Shown here in pieces: positions 45,064 to 55,284 of a stretch of 64,000 nucleotides of DNA. Where the stretch lies: NCBI GenBank assembly GCA_963826055.1, contig CAWGVO010000002.1, positions 77,521 to 141,520 on the forward strand, given 5' to 3'. The stretch comes from JBBDMC01 sp963826055. Lineage in GTDB: Bacteria; Pseudomonadota; Alphaproteobacteria; Rhizobiales; Kaistiaceae. The position numbers and the translations under genes are program-made. Positions within the stretch are counted from its first letter, which is position 1. The number at the start of each line of letters is the position of its first letter. The notes under the pieces are model-generated. The model saw only the letters and a program-made list of their open reading frames with translations. It was not told the DNA's origin and searched no databases.

Positions 45064-46611
45064 TCATTCCCACTCGATGGTGCCCGGCGGCTTGGAGGTG
45101 ACGTCGTAGACCACCCGGTTGATGCCCTTGACCTCGTTGATGATGCGGGTGGCGGCACGGCCGAGGAAGCTCATGTCGAAGGGGTAGAAATCGGCGGTCA
45201 TGCCGTCGGAGGAGGTGACGGCGCGGAGCGCGCAGACGTGGTCGTAGGTGCGGCTGTCGCCCATGACGCCGACGGTCCTCACGGGCAGCAGGACGGCAAA
45301 GGCCTGCCAGATGGCGTCGTAGAGGCCGGCCTGGCGGATCTCGTCGAGGTAGATGGCGTCGGCCTTGCGGAGGATGGCGAGCTTTTCGCGGGTGACCTCG
45401 CCGGGGATGCGGATGGCGAGGCCGGGACCGGGAAACGGATGACGGCCGACGAAGGCCTCCGGCAGGCCGAGCTCGCGGCCGAGCGCCCTCACCTCGTCCT
45501 TGAACAGCTCGCGCAGCGGCTCAACGACCTTCATGTGCATGCGTTCGGGCAGGCCGCCGACGTTATGATGCGACTTGATCGTGACCGACGGCCCGCCGAG
45601 CGCCGAGACGCTCTCGATCACGTCCGGGTAAAGCGTGCCCTGTGCCAGGAATTCGGCGCCGCCAACCTTGCCGGCCTCCTTCTCGAACGCCTCGACGAAG
45701 AGGCGCCCGATGGTCTTGCGCTTCTCCTCGGGATCGGTGACGCCCGCGAGCGCGGCGAGGAACGTTTCCGAAGCATCGACGTGAACCAGCGGGATGTTGT
45801 AGTGGCCGCGGAACAGCGAGACGACCTCTTCCGCCTCGTTCAGCCGCATCAGGCCGTGGTCGACAAAGACGCAGGTGAGGCGGTCGCCGATCGCCTCATG
45901 GAGCAGCAGCGCGGCGACGGAGGAGTCGACGCCGCCGGAAAAGCCGCAGATCACACGGCCATTGCCGACCTGGGCGCGAATACGCTCGATCGCCTGATGA
46001 CGGAAGGTCGCCATGGTCCAGTCGCCTTTCAGGCCGGCGACACGGTGGACGAAATTGGCGAGCAGCCGGGCGCCATCCGGCGTGTGGACGACCTCCGGGT
46101 GGAACTGGATGGCATAGAAGCGGCGCTCGGCGTCGGCGATCATGGCGAAGGGCGCGCCTTCCGAGGTGCCGACCACCTCGAAGCCGTCCGGCAACGCGGT
46201 GACACGGTCGCCGTGGCTCATCCACACCTGGTGGCGCTCGCCCGGCTTCCAGACGCCATCGGTCAGGGCGGACGGTTGCGTCAGGGCGACGAAGGCGCGG
46301 CCGAACTCGCGGTTGTGCTCGCCCTCGACGCGGCCGCCGAGCTGGTGGGCCATGGCCTGCTCGCCGTAGCAGATGCCGAGAACGGGCACGCCCGCCTCGT
46401 AGACCGTCATCGGCGGCAGCGGCGCGTCCTTGTCGAGGACGCTCGCCGGGCCGCCGGAGAGGATGATCGCCTTCGGCTTGAGGCGGGCGATCGCCTCCTC
46501 GGCGCGGGAAAACGGAGCGATTTCGGAGTAGACGCCGGCCTCGCGCACGCGCCGGGCGATGAGCTGGGTCACCTGGCTGCCGAAGTCGATGATGAGAACG
46601 GTATCGGTCAT
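45064..46611 (-). CDS. guaA: GMP synthase (glutamine-hydrolysing)
   Basis: GuaA aminates XMP to GMP. The glutaminase domain has ILSGGPASVLD, nucleophile Cys81 in GICYGEQAMAHQLGG, and FHPEVVHT. The synthetase has the PP-loop VICGFSGGVDSSVAAL and the dimer domain ending NRVVYDVTSKPPGTIEWE. The length is 515 residues from ATG 46611 (MTDTVLIIDFGSQ). The same frame stays open upstream into mtn, but this reflects a lost stop, not a real fusion. Confidence 0.95.
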   Translation of the reverse strand: MTDTVLIIDFGSQVTQLIARRVREAGVYSEIAPFSRAEEAIARLKPKAIILSGGPASVLDKDAPLPPMTVYEAGVPVLGICYGEQAMAHQLGGRVEGEHNREFGRAFVALTQPSALTDGVWKPGERHQVWMSHGDRVTALPDGFEVVGTSEGAPFAMIADAERRFYAIQFHPEVVHTPDGARLLANFVHRVAGLKGDWTMATFRHQAIERIRAQVGNGRVICGFSGGVDSSVAALLLHEAIGDRLTCVFVDHGLMRLNEAEEVVSLFRGHYNIPLVHVDASETFLAALAGVTDPEEKRKTIGRLFVEAFEKEAGKVGGAEFLAQGTLYPDVIESVSALGGPSVTIKSHHNVGGLPERMHMKVVEPLRELFKDEVRALGRELGLPEAFVGRHPFPGPGLAIRIPGEVTREKLAILRKADAIYLDEIRQAGLYDAIWQAFAVLLPVRTVGVMGDSRTYDHVCALRAVTSSDGMTADFYPFDMSFLGRAATRIINEVKGINRVVYDVTSKPPGTIEWE

Positions 46612-46684
46612 GGGCACCGGGCGGGCCGCCGGCGGTTTCGGGAAGGGCGTCTGGTACGGAAATCCCGCGCGAGTTCTGCAACGT

Positions 46685-47345
46685 TCAACGCGCGCGCGGC
46701 GAGGCGGAAGCGGCCCGACGGTGACGTGGCCGGAGAACGCTTCCAGGGCGGCGGCGAGCTTCTCGTCGATGACGTGCAGGTATTCGGTCCAGTCGTGGAG
46801 GCCGGTGAGCTCGTCGCGGCCGTCGCTGATGCCGCGAAGGCCGATCATCGGCACGCCGAGGCGGCGCGCGGCGCGATAGACGGCGAAGGACTCCATATCG
46901 ACCATGTCGGCGGCGATGCCATCGTAGGCGGCGCCGGAGACGATCGAGGCGCCGGTGGCGATGGACGCGGCCGGAATGTCGGGCAGGCGGTCGGGGATCG
47001 CCACGACGGCGGGCTCATCGAGGAACGGCGTCTGGCCCTTGCCAAAGCCCAGCGCCGAGGCATCCATGTCGCGGTAGGCGACGCTGGCGATCTGGTAGAC
47101 GGCCGCGTGCTCGAGCGTGCGCGAGCCGGCGGAGCCGAGCGAGAAGACGAGGTCCGGCGGACGTCCCAGCGCCGCGAGCGCGGCGGCGGTGGCGGCGGCC
47201 GCCTCCACCGGGACCAACGCCGGTGATGAGCGGCGCAATCAGGCCGGCGCAGGTGCGGCCCGTACTCCTGCTCGGTCGCCATGACGAACAGCACGGCGAG
47301 GCCGCCGATGTGCTGGACATGGGTCGCGGGATCGGGCGCCGTCAT
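46685..47345 (-). CDS. MTA/SAH nucleosidase-like phosphorylase-superfamily protein (multiply frameshifted)
   Basis: The protein reads GLAVLFVMATEQEYGPHLR, then LIAPLITGVGP, then VEAAAATAAALAALGRPPDL, DLVFSLGSAGS, YDGIAADMVDMESFAVYRAA and MIGLRGISDG in three different frames. An extra base at about 47243-47247 and another at about 47209-47212 explain the first two breaks. Removing one base from the GCGCGCGCG tract near 46690 would give a TGA at 46685-46687. Family enzymes cleave methylthioadenosine or S-adenosylhomocysteine. The start ATG overlaps the rsmB stop (ATGA, 47342-47345). Confidence 0.75.
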
Positions 47346-48634
47346 TGCCGCCGCATGACCGCGATGAAGAAGCCGTCGGTTCCGGTGCGTCGTGGGGTCA
47401 GCATCAGACCAGTGTCGAGGGTCAGCGCGCTTTCGGCAAGGGCGGGGGCAAGGCCGGCGGCGGCGATTGCCTCGGCGGCAGGAACGACGGCGAACTCCGG
47501 CGCGGCGGCAAGGAACTCGCCGATGCGGTCGGCGTTCTCATCCGCCAACAGCGAGCAGGTGGCGTAGACCAGCCGGCCGCCGGGCTTCACGAAACGGGCC
47601 GCCGTCGGCAGCAGCGCCGTCTGCTCGCCGACGCGATCGGCAAGGGCGCGCTCGCTGAGGCGCCATTTGGCGTCGGGGCGGCGACGCCAGACGCCGCTGC
47701 CGGTGCAGGGCGCGTCGACGAGGACGGCATCGGCGCGGCCGACGAGATCGTCGAGACCGGCACCTGCCTCGCGGACCTGAACATTGCGCGTGCCGGCGCG
47801 GCGCAGGCGATCGAAGATCGGGGCGAGGCGTCCGCGATCGCTGTCGGTGGCGAAGACCTGGCCCTTGTTCTCCATCGCCGCCGCCAGCGCCAGCGTCTTG
47901 CCGCCGGCGCCGGCGCAGAGATCGAGGACCTGCTCGCCCGGTTCGCGCGGCGACCATCAGCGCGGCGATCTGGCTGCCCTCGTCCTGGACCTCGAACCAG
48001 CCCTTCTGGAAGGCCGGCTCGACCTGGACGTTCGGGTGGCGGCGCTCGCCTTCGGTCGGCGGGATGCGCAGGCCGTCGGGGGAGAAGGGCGTGGCAACGG
48101 CGCCAAAGCGCGCCAGCGACTTCTGGACCTTGTCCCGGTCGGCCTTGAGGCGGTTGGCGCGGAGATCGAGCGGCGGACGCAGCGCCAGCGCCGCGCCCTC
48201 CCCGACCCAGTCCTCGCCGAAGACGCGCTCCAGCCGCGGCGCCAGCCATTCGGGCACGTCGGCCTGCACGTGCGGCGGCGCGTCGGCAAGGTCGGCGGAC
48301 GGCGATGCGGTCGGCCTCGGCGGGGGTCAAGGGCTCGGGGGCGTGGGGATCGCCGGCGATGCGCGTCGCCAGACCATCGGCGCCGAGGCCCCAGCGGCGG
48401 GCGACGGTGGCAAGCACCAGCGCGCGCGGCGTCTCGTCCCCGGCGACCCAGGCGCTCGAAGCGCGCCAGCGCAGCGACGTCGTAGACGACGTTGCCGATG
48501 GCGGCGCGATCGCCGGAGCCGGCGAAGCGGTGCGACAGGCCCCAGTCCTTCAGCGCCTCGGCGACCGGACGGTGGCGCCGTTCGATATCGGCGAGGACTT
48601 CGATCGCCGCCGCGAGACGGCCGCCGAATTTCAT
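47342..48634 (-). CDS. rsmB: 16S rRNA m5C967 methyltransferase RsmB-like (multiply frameshifted)
   Basis: The parts are in order but in four frames: NusB-like N-terminus (LADIERRHRPVAEALKDWGL, AIGNVVYDVAALARFE), LATVARRWGLGADGLATRIA, then DVPEWLAPRLERVFGEDWV, HPNVQVEPAFQKGWFEVQDE and GSQIAALMV. The catalytic part follows with DLCAGAGGKTLALAAAMENK, VLVDAPCTGSGVWRRRPDAK and LVYATCSLLADENA, holding the two Cys of RCMT enzymes. Breaks lie near 48455, 48290 and 47945. The total span (1293 bp) fits a normal ~430-residue enzyme. It ends in a 4-bp overlap with mtn. Confidence 0.85.
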
Positions 48635-48639
48635 CGGGC

Positions 48640-50133
48640 CTAGATCGCGCCCGGGTAGTTGGGGCTCTCGCGGGTGATGTCGACGTCGTGGGCGTGGCTT
48701 TCGCGATAGCCGGCGGCCGAAATGCGCACGAAGCGGGCCTTGGCGCGGAACTCCTCAAGGTTGGCGGCGCCGACGTAGCCCATGGCGGCGCGCAGGCCCC
48801 CGGCAAGCTGGTGAAGGACGCCGGCGGCGGGGCCCTTGTAGGGCACCTGGCCCTCGATGCCTTCCGGCACCAGCTTGAGGGTGTCGCGCACCTCCGCCTG
48901 GAAATAGCGGTCGGCGGAGCCGCGCGCCATGGCGCCGACCGAACCCATGCCGCGGTACGCCTTGTACGAGCGGCCCTGGTGCAGATAGACCTCGCCGGGG
49001 CTCTCGTCGGTGCCGGCGAGCAGCGAGCCGATCATCGGCGCAGGAGGCGCCGGCGGCGAGCGCCTTGGCGAGGTCGCCGGAATACTTGATGCCGCCATCG
49101 GCGATCACCGGGATGTCGGCCGCCTCGCTCGACCTTGACCACGTCCATGATGGCGGTGAGCTGCGGGACGCCGACGCCGGCGACGATGCGGGTGGTGCAG
49201 ATGGAGCCCGGGCCGATGCCGACCTTGACGGCGTCGGCGCCGGCGTCGATCAGCGCCTTGGCGCCGTCGGCGGTGGCGACGTTGCCGGCGACCACCTGGA
49301 CGCGGTTGGAGATGCTCTTGACGCGCCTGACCGCGTCGATGACGCGCTGCGGAGTGGCCGTGGGCGGTGTCGATGACGACGAGGTCGACGTCGGCGTCGA
49401 TCAGGCGCTCGCTGCGCTCGAAGCCGGCGTCGCCGACGCTGGAGGCAGCGGCGACGCGCAGGCGGCCCTGCTCGTCCTTGGTGGCGTTGGGGTTGAGGGT
49501 CGACTTCTCGATGTCCTTGACGGTGATCAGGCCGACGCAGCGATAGTCCTCGTCGACGACCAGCAGCTTCTCGATGCGGTGCTGGTGCAGGAGGCGCTTG
49601 GCCTCTTCCTGGTCGACCAACTCGGTCACGGTCACCAGCTTGTCGCGGGTCATCAGCGCGGCGACCTTCTCCGACGGGTCGGAGGCGAAGCGGACGTCGC
49701 GGTTGGTGAGGATGCCGACCAGGCGCCCCGGCTCGGCGCCGTTGGCGACCACCGGGATGCCGGAAATGTCGTACTGCTTCATCAGCGCCAGCGCGTCGGC
49801 GAGGGTCGCATCGGGGTGGATGGTGACCGGGTTCACCACCATGCCCGATTCGAACTTCTTCACCTGGCGGACCGCCTCGGCCTGCTCGTCCGGGGACAGG
49901 TTGCGATGGATGACGCCGAGGCCGCCGGCCTGGGCCATGGCGATGGCGAGACGGGCCTCGGTGACGGTGTCCATGGCCGCCGAAACGATCGGCAGGTTGA
50001 GCGAGATCGACCGGGTGAGCCGGCTGCGGATGTCGGCCTCGGCCGGCAGGACCGCCGAATATCCGGGGGCGAGCAGGACGTCGTCGAAGGCGAGCGCCGT
50101 CGCGTCCGCCGATTGCTCAACCAGGTTCGCCAT
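48640..50133 (-). CDS. guaB: IMP dehydrogenase GuaB (three frameshifts)
   Basis: GuaB oxidises IMP to XMP, the step before GuaA. From ATG 50133 (MANLVEQSADATALAFDDVL) the barrel and two CBS domains are intact to VVIDTAHGHS. Then frame jumps occur at about 49350 (extra C on the + strand), 49127 (extra G) and 49042 (extra A). Between them are NVATADGAKALIDAGADAVK, the catalytic GIGPGSICTTRIVAGVGVPQ, GGIKYSGDLAKALAAG and MIGSLLAGTDESPGEVYL. Removing the three bases gives about 496 residues. All three are single-base insertions, so I read them as sequence errors. Confidence 0.92.
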
Positions 50134-50383
50134 GGTGCCAACTCCGGGTATGGCAAAGGACGGTCCGCCGGATGAGGGCGGCTGCCGGTCGCTGCCGTTC
50201 AAGGGAATGTTGGCGCGTTCGAATACCACGCCCGCCGCGATTCGCAAGGGCGACCGGGCGCGCAAGCGGTCCGCGGCCAAAGGGCACGTCGGGTTTGCTA
50301 CCGGCCGCCGACTCCGCCACAATGGGCGGGCGCCAGGCGTCCTGCCTGGCGCCCCTGCCCTGTCGCCCAGCCCCCATAGCCCG

Positions 50384-51813
50384 ATGCCCGACCGAATTCT
50401 GGTTCCCCTGATCGTCGCCTGCGCGCTGTTCATGGAAAACCTGGATTCGACGGTGCTGTCGACCGCGCTGCCGGCGATCGCCGTCGATTTCGGGGTGAGC
50501 CCGATCCATCTGAAGCTGGCGCTCACCTCGTATCTGCTGGCGCTGGCGATCTTCATCCCGACCTCCGGCTGGCTGGCGGACCGGTTCGGGGCGCGGATCA
50601 TCTTCGTGCTGGCGATCGCCACCTTCACATCCGGCTCGATCCTGTGCGGCTTCTCCCATTCGATCGGTGCGATCGTGTTCGGGCGCATCGTGCAGGGCAT
50701 CGGCGGCGCGATGATGGTGCCGGTCGGCCGGCTGGCGATCCTGAGGACGGTATCGAAAGCGGAGCTCGTGTCTTCGCTGGCGTGGCTGACGGTGCCGGCG
50801 CTTTTCGGCCCCGTGCTCGGGCCGCCGCTCGGCGGCTTCATCACCACCTATTTCAGCCTGGCCGTGGATCTTCTGGATCAACGTGCCGGTCGGCATCCTC
50901 GGACTGGTCCTGGCGGTGCTGTTCATTCCGGACGTGCGCGGCGAGGAGCGCGTCCCGTTCGACACGGTCGGCTTCGCCCTCTCCGGCCTCGGCCTCGCCG
51001 CGTTGATGACGGCATCGACGACCTTTGGCCTCGGCCTGATGCCCGCGGCGTTCAACGTCGCGCTTCTGGTCGCCGGTGTCGCGCTGATCGTCGGCTACAT
51101 GGTGCACGCCCGCCGGCCGACGGTGGCGCCGATCATCGACCTGACGCTGTTCCGGATCGCGAACTTTCGGCAACAGCCTGACGGCCTCATTCATCTTTCG
51201 TCTCGGCATGGGCGCGACGCCGTTCCTGCTGCCGCTGCTGCTTCAGGTCGGCTTCGGCATGACACCGTTCCAATCCGGCTCGATCACCTTCGCCAGCGCG
51301 GTCGGCGCCATCGCCATGAAATTCGCGGCGCCGCCGATCCTCAGGCGCTTCGGATTTCGCCGCGTGCTGATGTGGAATACGCTCATAGTCGGCCTTCGTC
51401 ATCGCGATGCCGGCGCTGTTCACGGCGGCGACACCGGTGGCGGTGATGACGGGCATCCTGCTGATCGGCGGCTTCTTCCGCTCGCTGCAATTCACCAGCC
51501 GTCAACGCGCTGGCGTTCGCCGACATCCCCGTCGCCCGGATGAGCCGGGCGACCACGCTCACCAGCGTCGCGCAGCAACTGTCGATGTCGCTGGGCATCA
51601 CGGTTGGGGCAACCGTGCTCGAAGTGACGACCTATGCCAGCGGCGGCGAGCTCGATGGCCACTCGTTCTGGCCGGCGTTCATCGTGATCGGGGCGATCGC
51701 CGCTCCTGGCGCTGGTGCCGCTCTCGCGGCTGCCGCCGGACGCCGGCGACGAGATGTCGGGCAGGCGACGGGTGGCGCCCGACCTGGTGACGGTCATGCG
51801 CGAGCGCGGCTGA
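50384..51813 (+). CDS. DHA2-type MFS drug efflux transporter (multiply frameshifted)
   Basis: The gene starts MPDRILVPLIVACALFMENL with LDSTVLSTALPAIAVDFGVS, the DHA2 (EmrB/QacA, 14-helix) signature, then GWLADRFGARIIFVLAIATF and GRIVQGIGGAMMVPVGRLAI. It continues in other frames: VPVGILGLVLAVLFIPDV, GATPFLLPLLLQVGFGM, PALFTAATPVAVMTGILLIG, RATTLTSVAQQLSMSLGI and LVPLSRLPPDAGDEM. Breaks are near 50865, 51170, 51395, 51505 and 51703. The stop abuts the convergent rlmE stop. It is either a decayed gene or error-rich sequence. Confidence 0.75.
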
Positions 51814-52504
51814 TCAGCCGCCGCGAAACCCGCGCGCGACGAGATAGATCTCCACCGAACCGGCCCGGCTCGCCGGCGGCTTGACGTGCTGCACGCTGGC
51901 GAAGGCGCGCTTGAGGCGCGCCAGCAGTTCGCCCTCGGTGCCGCCGCGGAAAACCTTGGCGACAAAGGCACCGCCGGGCGCCAGTTCAGAAAGGGCGAAG
52001 TCGGCCGCGGCCTCGCAGAGATGCATCGTGCGCAGATGGTCCGTCTGGCGGTGGCCGGTGGTCGGCGCGGCCATGTCGGACAGGACGACGTCGGGCCGCG
52101 CATCGGCCAGCGCGGCGCCGAATCGCGGCCGGCGTTGCGGCGGCGAGGAAATCCATCTCGAGGATCGTGACGCCGGGGACCGGATCCATGGGCAGCACGT
52201 CGACGGCGACGACCAGCGGCGTGGCGGCGGTCGAGCCGACACGATCGGCGGCGACCTCCGACCAGCCGCCCGGTGCGGCGCCGAGATCGACCACCCGCTT
52301 GCCGGGGGCGAGCAGGTGGAAACGATCATCCATCTCGATCAGCTTGTAGGCGGAGCGGGCGCGGTAACCCTCGGCACGGGCGCGGGCGACGTAGGGATCG
52401 TTGAGCTGGCGCTCCAGCCAGCGGGTCGAAGAGGCCTTACGCCGCTTTGGCCGTCCTGACGCGAACCTTGAGTGCCCGCCGCCCAGCGCCGCCGTGCCGC
52501 TCAC
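51814..52504 (-). CDS. rlmE: 23S rRNA 2'-O-methyltransferase RlmE (frameshifted)
   Basis: RlmE (RrmJ/FtsJ) methylates U2552 of 23S rRNA. The N-terminal part includes RWLERQLNDPYVARARAEGY, YRARSAYKLIEMDDRFHLL and the SAM site VVDLGAAPGGWSEVAA. The second frame gives DVVLSDMAAPTTGHRQTDHL and GGAFVAKVFRGG, with the catalytic Asp and Lys. One base too many near 52125-52140 separates them; repaired, it is about 229 residues. The GTG start at 52504 overlaps the ppx stop (GTGA), so translation is coupled. Confidence 0.88.
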
Positions 52505-53806
52505 CCATGCCGGGGCTCGCCCCGCCGGCGCCCGGAGCGCGGCCGCCACACACCGTCCTCGGCCATCAGTTCCACCAGCATGCCTTCGCGCAGACCGCGG
52601 TCGGCGACGCGCAGGCGCTCGCAGGGCCAGCGGCCACGGATGGCCTCGAGTATGGCGCAGCCGGCCAGGACCAGGTCGGCACGCTCGTCACCGATGCACG
52701 GGTTGGCGACGCGGGCGTCATGATCCATGGCGACCAAGGCGGCGACCAGATCATCGACCTGGCGTGCGGTGAGCCAGGTGCCGTCGACGCGGCGGCGGTC
52801 GTAGCGAGGCAGATTGAGATGGACGCCGGCAAGGGTGGTGACGGTTCCGGAGGTTCCCAGGAGATGCACCCTGCCCTCGGCAACCGCCTGGTCGAGGGCG
52901 GCCCCTTCCGGGAAGCCGGCCAACATCTCGGTCACCTCGGCGACGGTGGTGGCGAACCCCTCCGGCGTCAAGGATCGGCCGCCGTGACGCTCGCTGATGT
53001 TGACCACACCAACCGGCAGCGACATCCAGGTCCGCAGCCGGTCGGTCATGCGCCGCCGGCGGCCGTCGGCGGCGGGGGTGAGATCGATCCACACCAGCTC
53101 CGACGAGCCCCCGCCGATGTCGAACAGGATGACGCCGGCCGCGGTCGGGTCGACCAGCGAAGCGCAGCCGGCGACGGCGAGGCGTGCCTCGATCTCCTGC
53201 GGAACAATCTCCAGCGCCAGGCCCGTCTCGATGCGCACGCGCTCGATGAACTCCGCGCCGTTGGCGGCGATGCGGCACGCCTCCGTCGCGATCAGGCGGG
53301 CGCGCGTGACCTTGCGGCCGGCAATCTTGGCGGCGCAGACCTTGAGCGCCTCGATCGCGCGGGCCATGGCCGCTTCGCCGAGGCGACCGCTTGCGCCGAT
53401 GCCTTCACCGAGCCTGACGATCCGCGAGAAGGCGTCAACCACGCGGAAGCCGCGATCGCGCGGCGCCGCGATCAGGAGCCGGCAATTGTTGGTGCCAAGG
53501 TCGAGCGCGGCGTAAAGTGGGCTCTCGCTGTGTGGCCGGTGGCGCGACCACGGCCGGCGAGTCCGATACCCGATCGGTGCTCGCAACAACGGCGGCCGGC
53601 GAAGGGCCATGCGCAGCCGGCCGCATGCCAGGGGCATAAACCGGACCCCGTCGCCGACGGCGGCGCTTGCGCCCCTTTGCCGATTTCCCGCCGCGACGCG
53701 CATCGGCCGCCGGCGGACGGGCCGAATGCCCGCCACCCGGCGCGATCCCCTCATCCGCATCGCCAGCGGACGCGTCCGCGCTCAGCGGATCGTCGCCCGA
53801 AGACAA
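52501..53806 (-). CDS. ppx: Ppx/GppA family exopolyphosphatase (frameshifted N-terminus)
   Basis: The catalytic domain reads YAALDLGTNNCRLLIAAP, SRIVRLGEGIGASGRL, TEACRIAANGAEFI, GVILFDIGGGSSELVWIDL and LLGTSGTVTTLAGVHL, an ASKHA phosphatase acting on polyphosphate or pppGpp. The N-terminal ~90 residues, in another frame, are a disordered basic region (GGKSAKGRKRRRRRRGPVYA) seen in some alphaproteobacterial members. One extra base near 53540 joins the two parts. I placed the start at the TTG at 53806 because GGAAGGAAAG lies directly upstream. The length would be about 434 residues. Confidence 0.85.
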
Positions 53807-53933
53807 GTCTTTCCTTCCCGGGCGCCCGCCGTCTCCGCCCAACGCAGGCGCCGCCTTGGTTCCTATTCGTCGGCCACTGTAACAGGCGGCGACCGGGTGG
53901 CAAGCGCCCGGCCGAACGCTCACGCGTGCGTGG

Positions 53934-53962
53934 TTGACGGCCGCGGACGGCGTGCCTATACG
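53934..53962 (+). promoter_or_regulatory. sigma70 promoter for tRNA-Gln
   Basis: TTGACG (53934-53939) and TATACG (53957-53962) are 17 bp apart, ending about 58 bp before the tRNA. This is close to consensus for this GC-rich genome. Confidence 0.6.
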
Positions 53963-54020
53963 AGCATCAACCCACGTGCCACGCTGGCGCGTCGGCCGAC
54001 AGGCGGTCGCGAAGACCCGT

Positions 54021-54094
54021 TGGGGGATCGTCTAACGGTAGGACAGCGGACTCTGACTCCGCCAGTCTAGGTTCGAATCCTAGTCCCCCAGCCA
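54021..54094 (+). tRNA. tRNA-Gln (anticodon CTG)
   Basis: The 74-nt cloverleaf has acceptor arms TGGGGGA and TCCCCCA, a D-arm with AACGGTAGGACA, an anticodon stem GCGGA/TCCGC around CTCTGAC (anticodon CTG, reading CAG), and a T-arm CTAGGTTCGAATCCTAG. The 3' CCA is encoded (GCCA at 54091-54094). A run of seven T at 54101-54107 probably ends transcription. The LysR gene stop lies only 17 bp beyond. Confidence 0.95.
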
Positions 54095-54111
54095 GATCGC
54101 TTTTTTTGTCG

Positions 54112-55020
54112 TTATTGGGCTCCGGCGGATTCGCTCAGCCACTTCGATTTCAGGATCCGGTAGAACGCCTCGGCGGCCGGCGACAGCTGCCTGCTGCGCC
54201 GCCGAATGATCCCCACCGTACGTGTGATCAGCGGATTGAGCAGTGGCCGGCTCACCAGCACCTGGTGCGGCCGCGTCGGCATCGCCAGTCTGGGGAGCGC
54301 GGCTATTCCCAGCCCCGCCTCCACCAGGCCGAGCGCTGTGGACAGGTGCTGGACCTCGTAGAGCCATTTCGGCCGCCAGTTGGCGGCGGCGAGGCCGAGA
54401 TCGAGCAGCATGCGGTTGCCGCTCAACCGGCCGGCGGTGATGAAGCGGTACGGCGCCAGCTCCTGCCATTCGACCTGCGCCTTCTGGGCCAGTGGATGAT
54501 CGTGGCAGCAGGCGAGCACGAACGGTTCCTCCAGCAACGGCTCGAACTCGATCTCATCCTCCTGACCGCCGAGGAGGTTGATGCCGAGTTCCACGTCGCC
54601 GTCGATGACGCTCTGGAGCACGGCGTTGGCGCCCTCGTCGACGATGCGGATGCGGACGCGCGGATAGGCTTCGTTGAAGGCACGGATGACCTCCGGCATG
54701 AAGTAGTACGCCGCGGTCGGCACGCAGGCGACGTTGACCTGGCCGGAGCTCCGCTCCGCGATCTCTCGAACCGAAAGCAACGACGCGTCGAGGTCGTCAA
54801 GCAGCCGCCTGACCTTGGGCAGGAACTCGCGACCGACGATGGAAGGCGCGATCCGCCGGGTCGTCCGCTCAAGGAGCTGTACTCCTAGGGCCTCTTCCAG
54901 CTTCTGTACCCGCCGCGTCAGGGCCGGCTGGGAAAGATTGAGAGCGGTGGCCGCCTGATGGAAGCTCTGCAGTTCGGCGACCACGAGGAACGCGCGAAGA
55001 TCACTGAGAGAGACGTTCAA
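54112..55020 (-). CDS. LysR-family transcriptional regulator
   Basis: The 302 residues comprise an N-terminal winged HTH (MNVSLSDLRAFLVVAELQSF, HQAATALNLSQPALTRRVQK, LEEALGVQLLERTTRR) and a co-inducer-binding domain (GQVNVACVPTAAYYFMPEVI onward). It is divergent from the DapA-like gene and next to a catabolic cluster, so it is the likely regulator, responding to a pathway metabolite (inference). A promoter-like repeat at 55072-55107 precedes it and recurs at 60214-60249. Confidence 0.92.
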   Translation of the reverse strand: MNVSLSDLRAFLVVAELQSFHQAATALNLSQPALTRRVQKLEEALGVQLLERTTRRIAPSIVGREFLPKVRRLLDDLDASLLSVREIAERSSGQVNVACVPTAAYYFMPEVIRAFNEAYPRVRIRIVDEGANAVLQSVIDGDVELGINLLGGQEDEIEFEPLLEEPFVLACCHDHPLAQKAQVEWQELAPYRFITAGRLSGNRMLLDLGLAAANWRPKWLYEVQHLSTALGLVEAGLGIAALPRLAMPTRPHQVLVSRPLLNPLITRTVGIIRRRSRQLSPAAEAFYRILKSKWLSESAGAQ

Positions 55021-55071
55021 TGCGCTTCCTCCCGTTTTCGCCTCAACACGCGCAATAATGCAGACTTCGGA

Positions 55072-55107
55072 ATGATAGATATTATTTTTGCATTTTACAA
55101 ATCGGTC
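55072..55107 (-). promoter_or_regulatory. copy 1 of a 33-bp repeated promoter/operator element
   Basis: 55075-55107 matches 60217-60249 with one mismatch (the shared part includes TTTTTGCATTTTACAAATCG). Read leftwards it contains TTGTAA (complement of 55095-55100), 17 bp, and TATCAT (complement of 55072-55077), a good sigma70 promoter about 52 bp before the LysR ATG. It is a strikingly AT-rich patch in GC-rich sequence. Confidence 0.7.
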
Positions 55108-55284
55108 TGCGAGCCGGTTAATCGGGCCTGACGGGCCTCAGCCGCCGGAGACGATCGGGAGGCCGTCGCCATCTTCGCCTGTCGGCGACAGCGTTTCCGT
55201 CGACCGGGAAGCCAAAGAACCCGCGATCGAAGTTGGCGAGATCGTCAGCGCAAGCGGGAGGAGCGGCAGGGGGAAATTCCGCGA

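Noticed and set aside
45238..47226. 662-codon frame antisense to guaA/mtn
   Set aside because: Shadow frame; low-complexity Asp/Arg/Gly composition, and guaA on the other strand is unambiguous.
49040..49355. Programmed frameshifting in guaB
   Set aside because: Three separate single-base insertions without slippery heptamers or pseudoknots, and neighbours show the same type of break.
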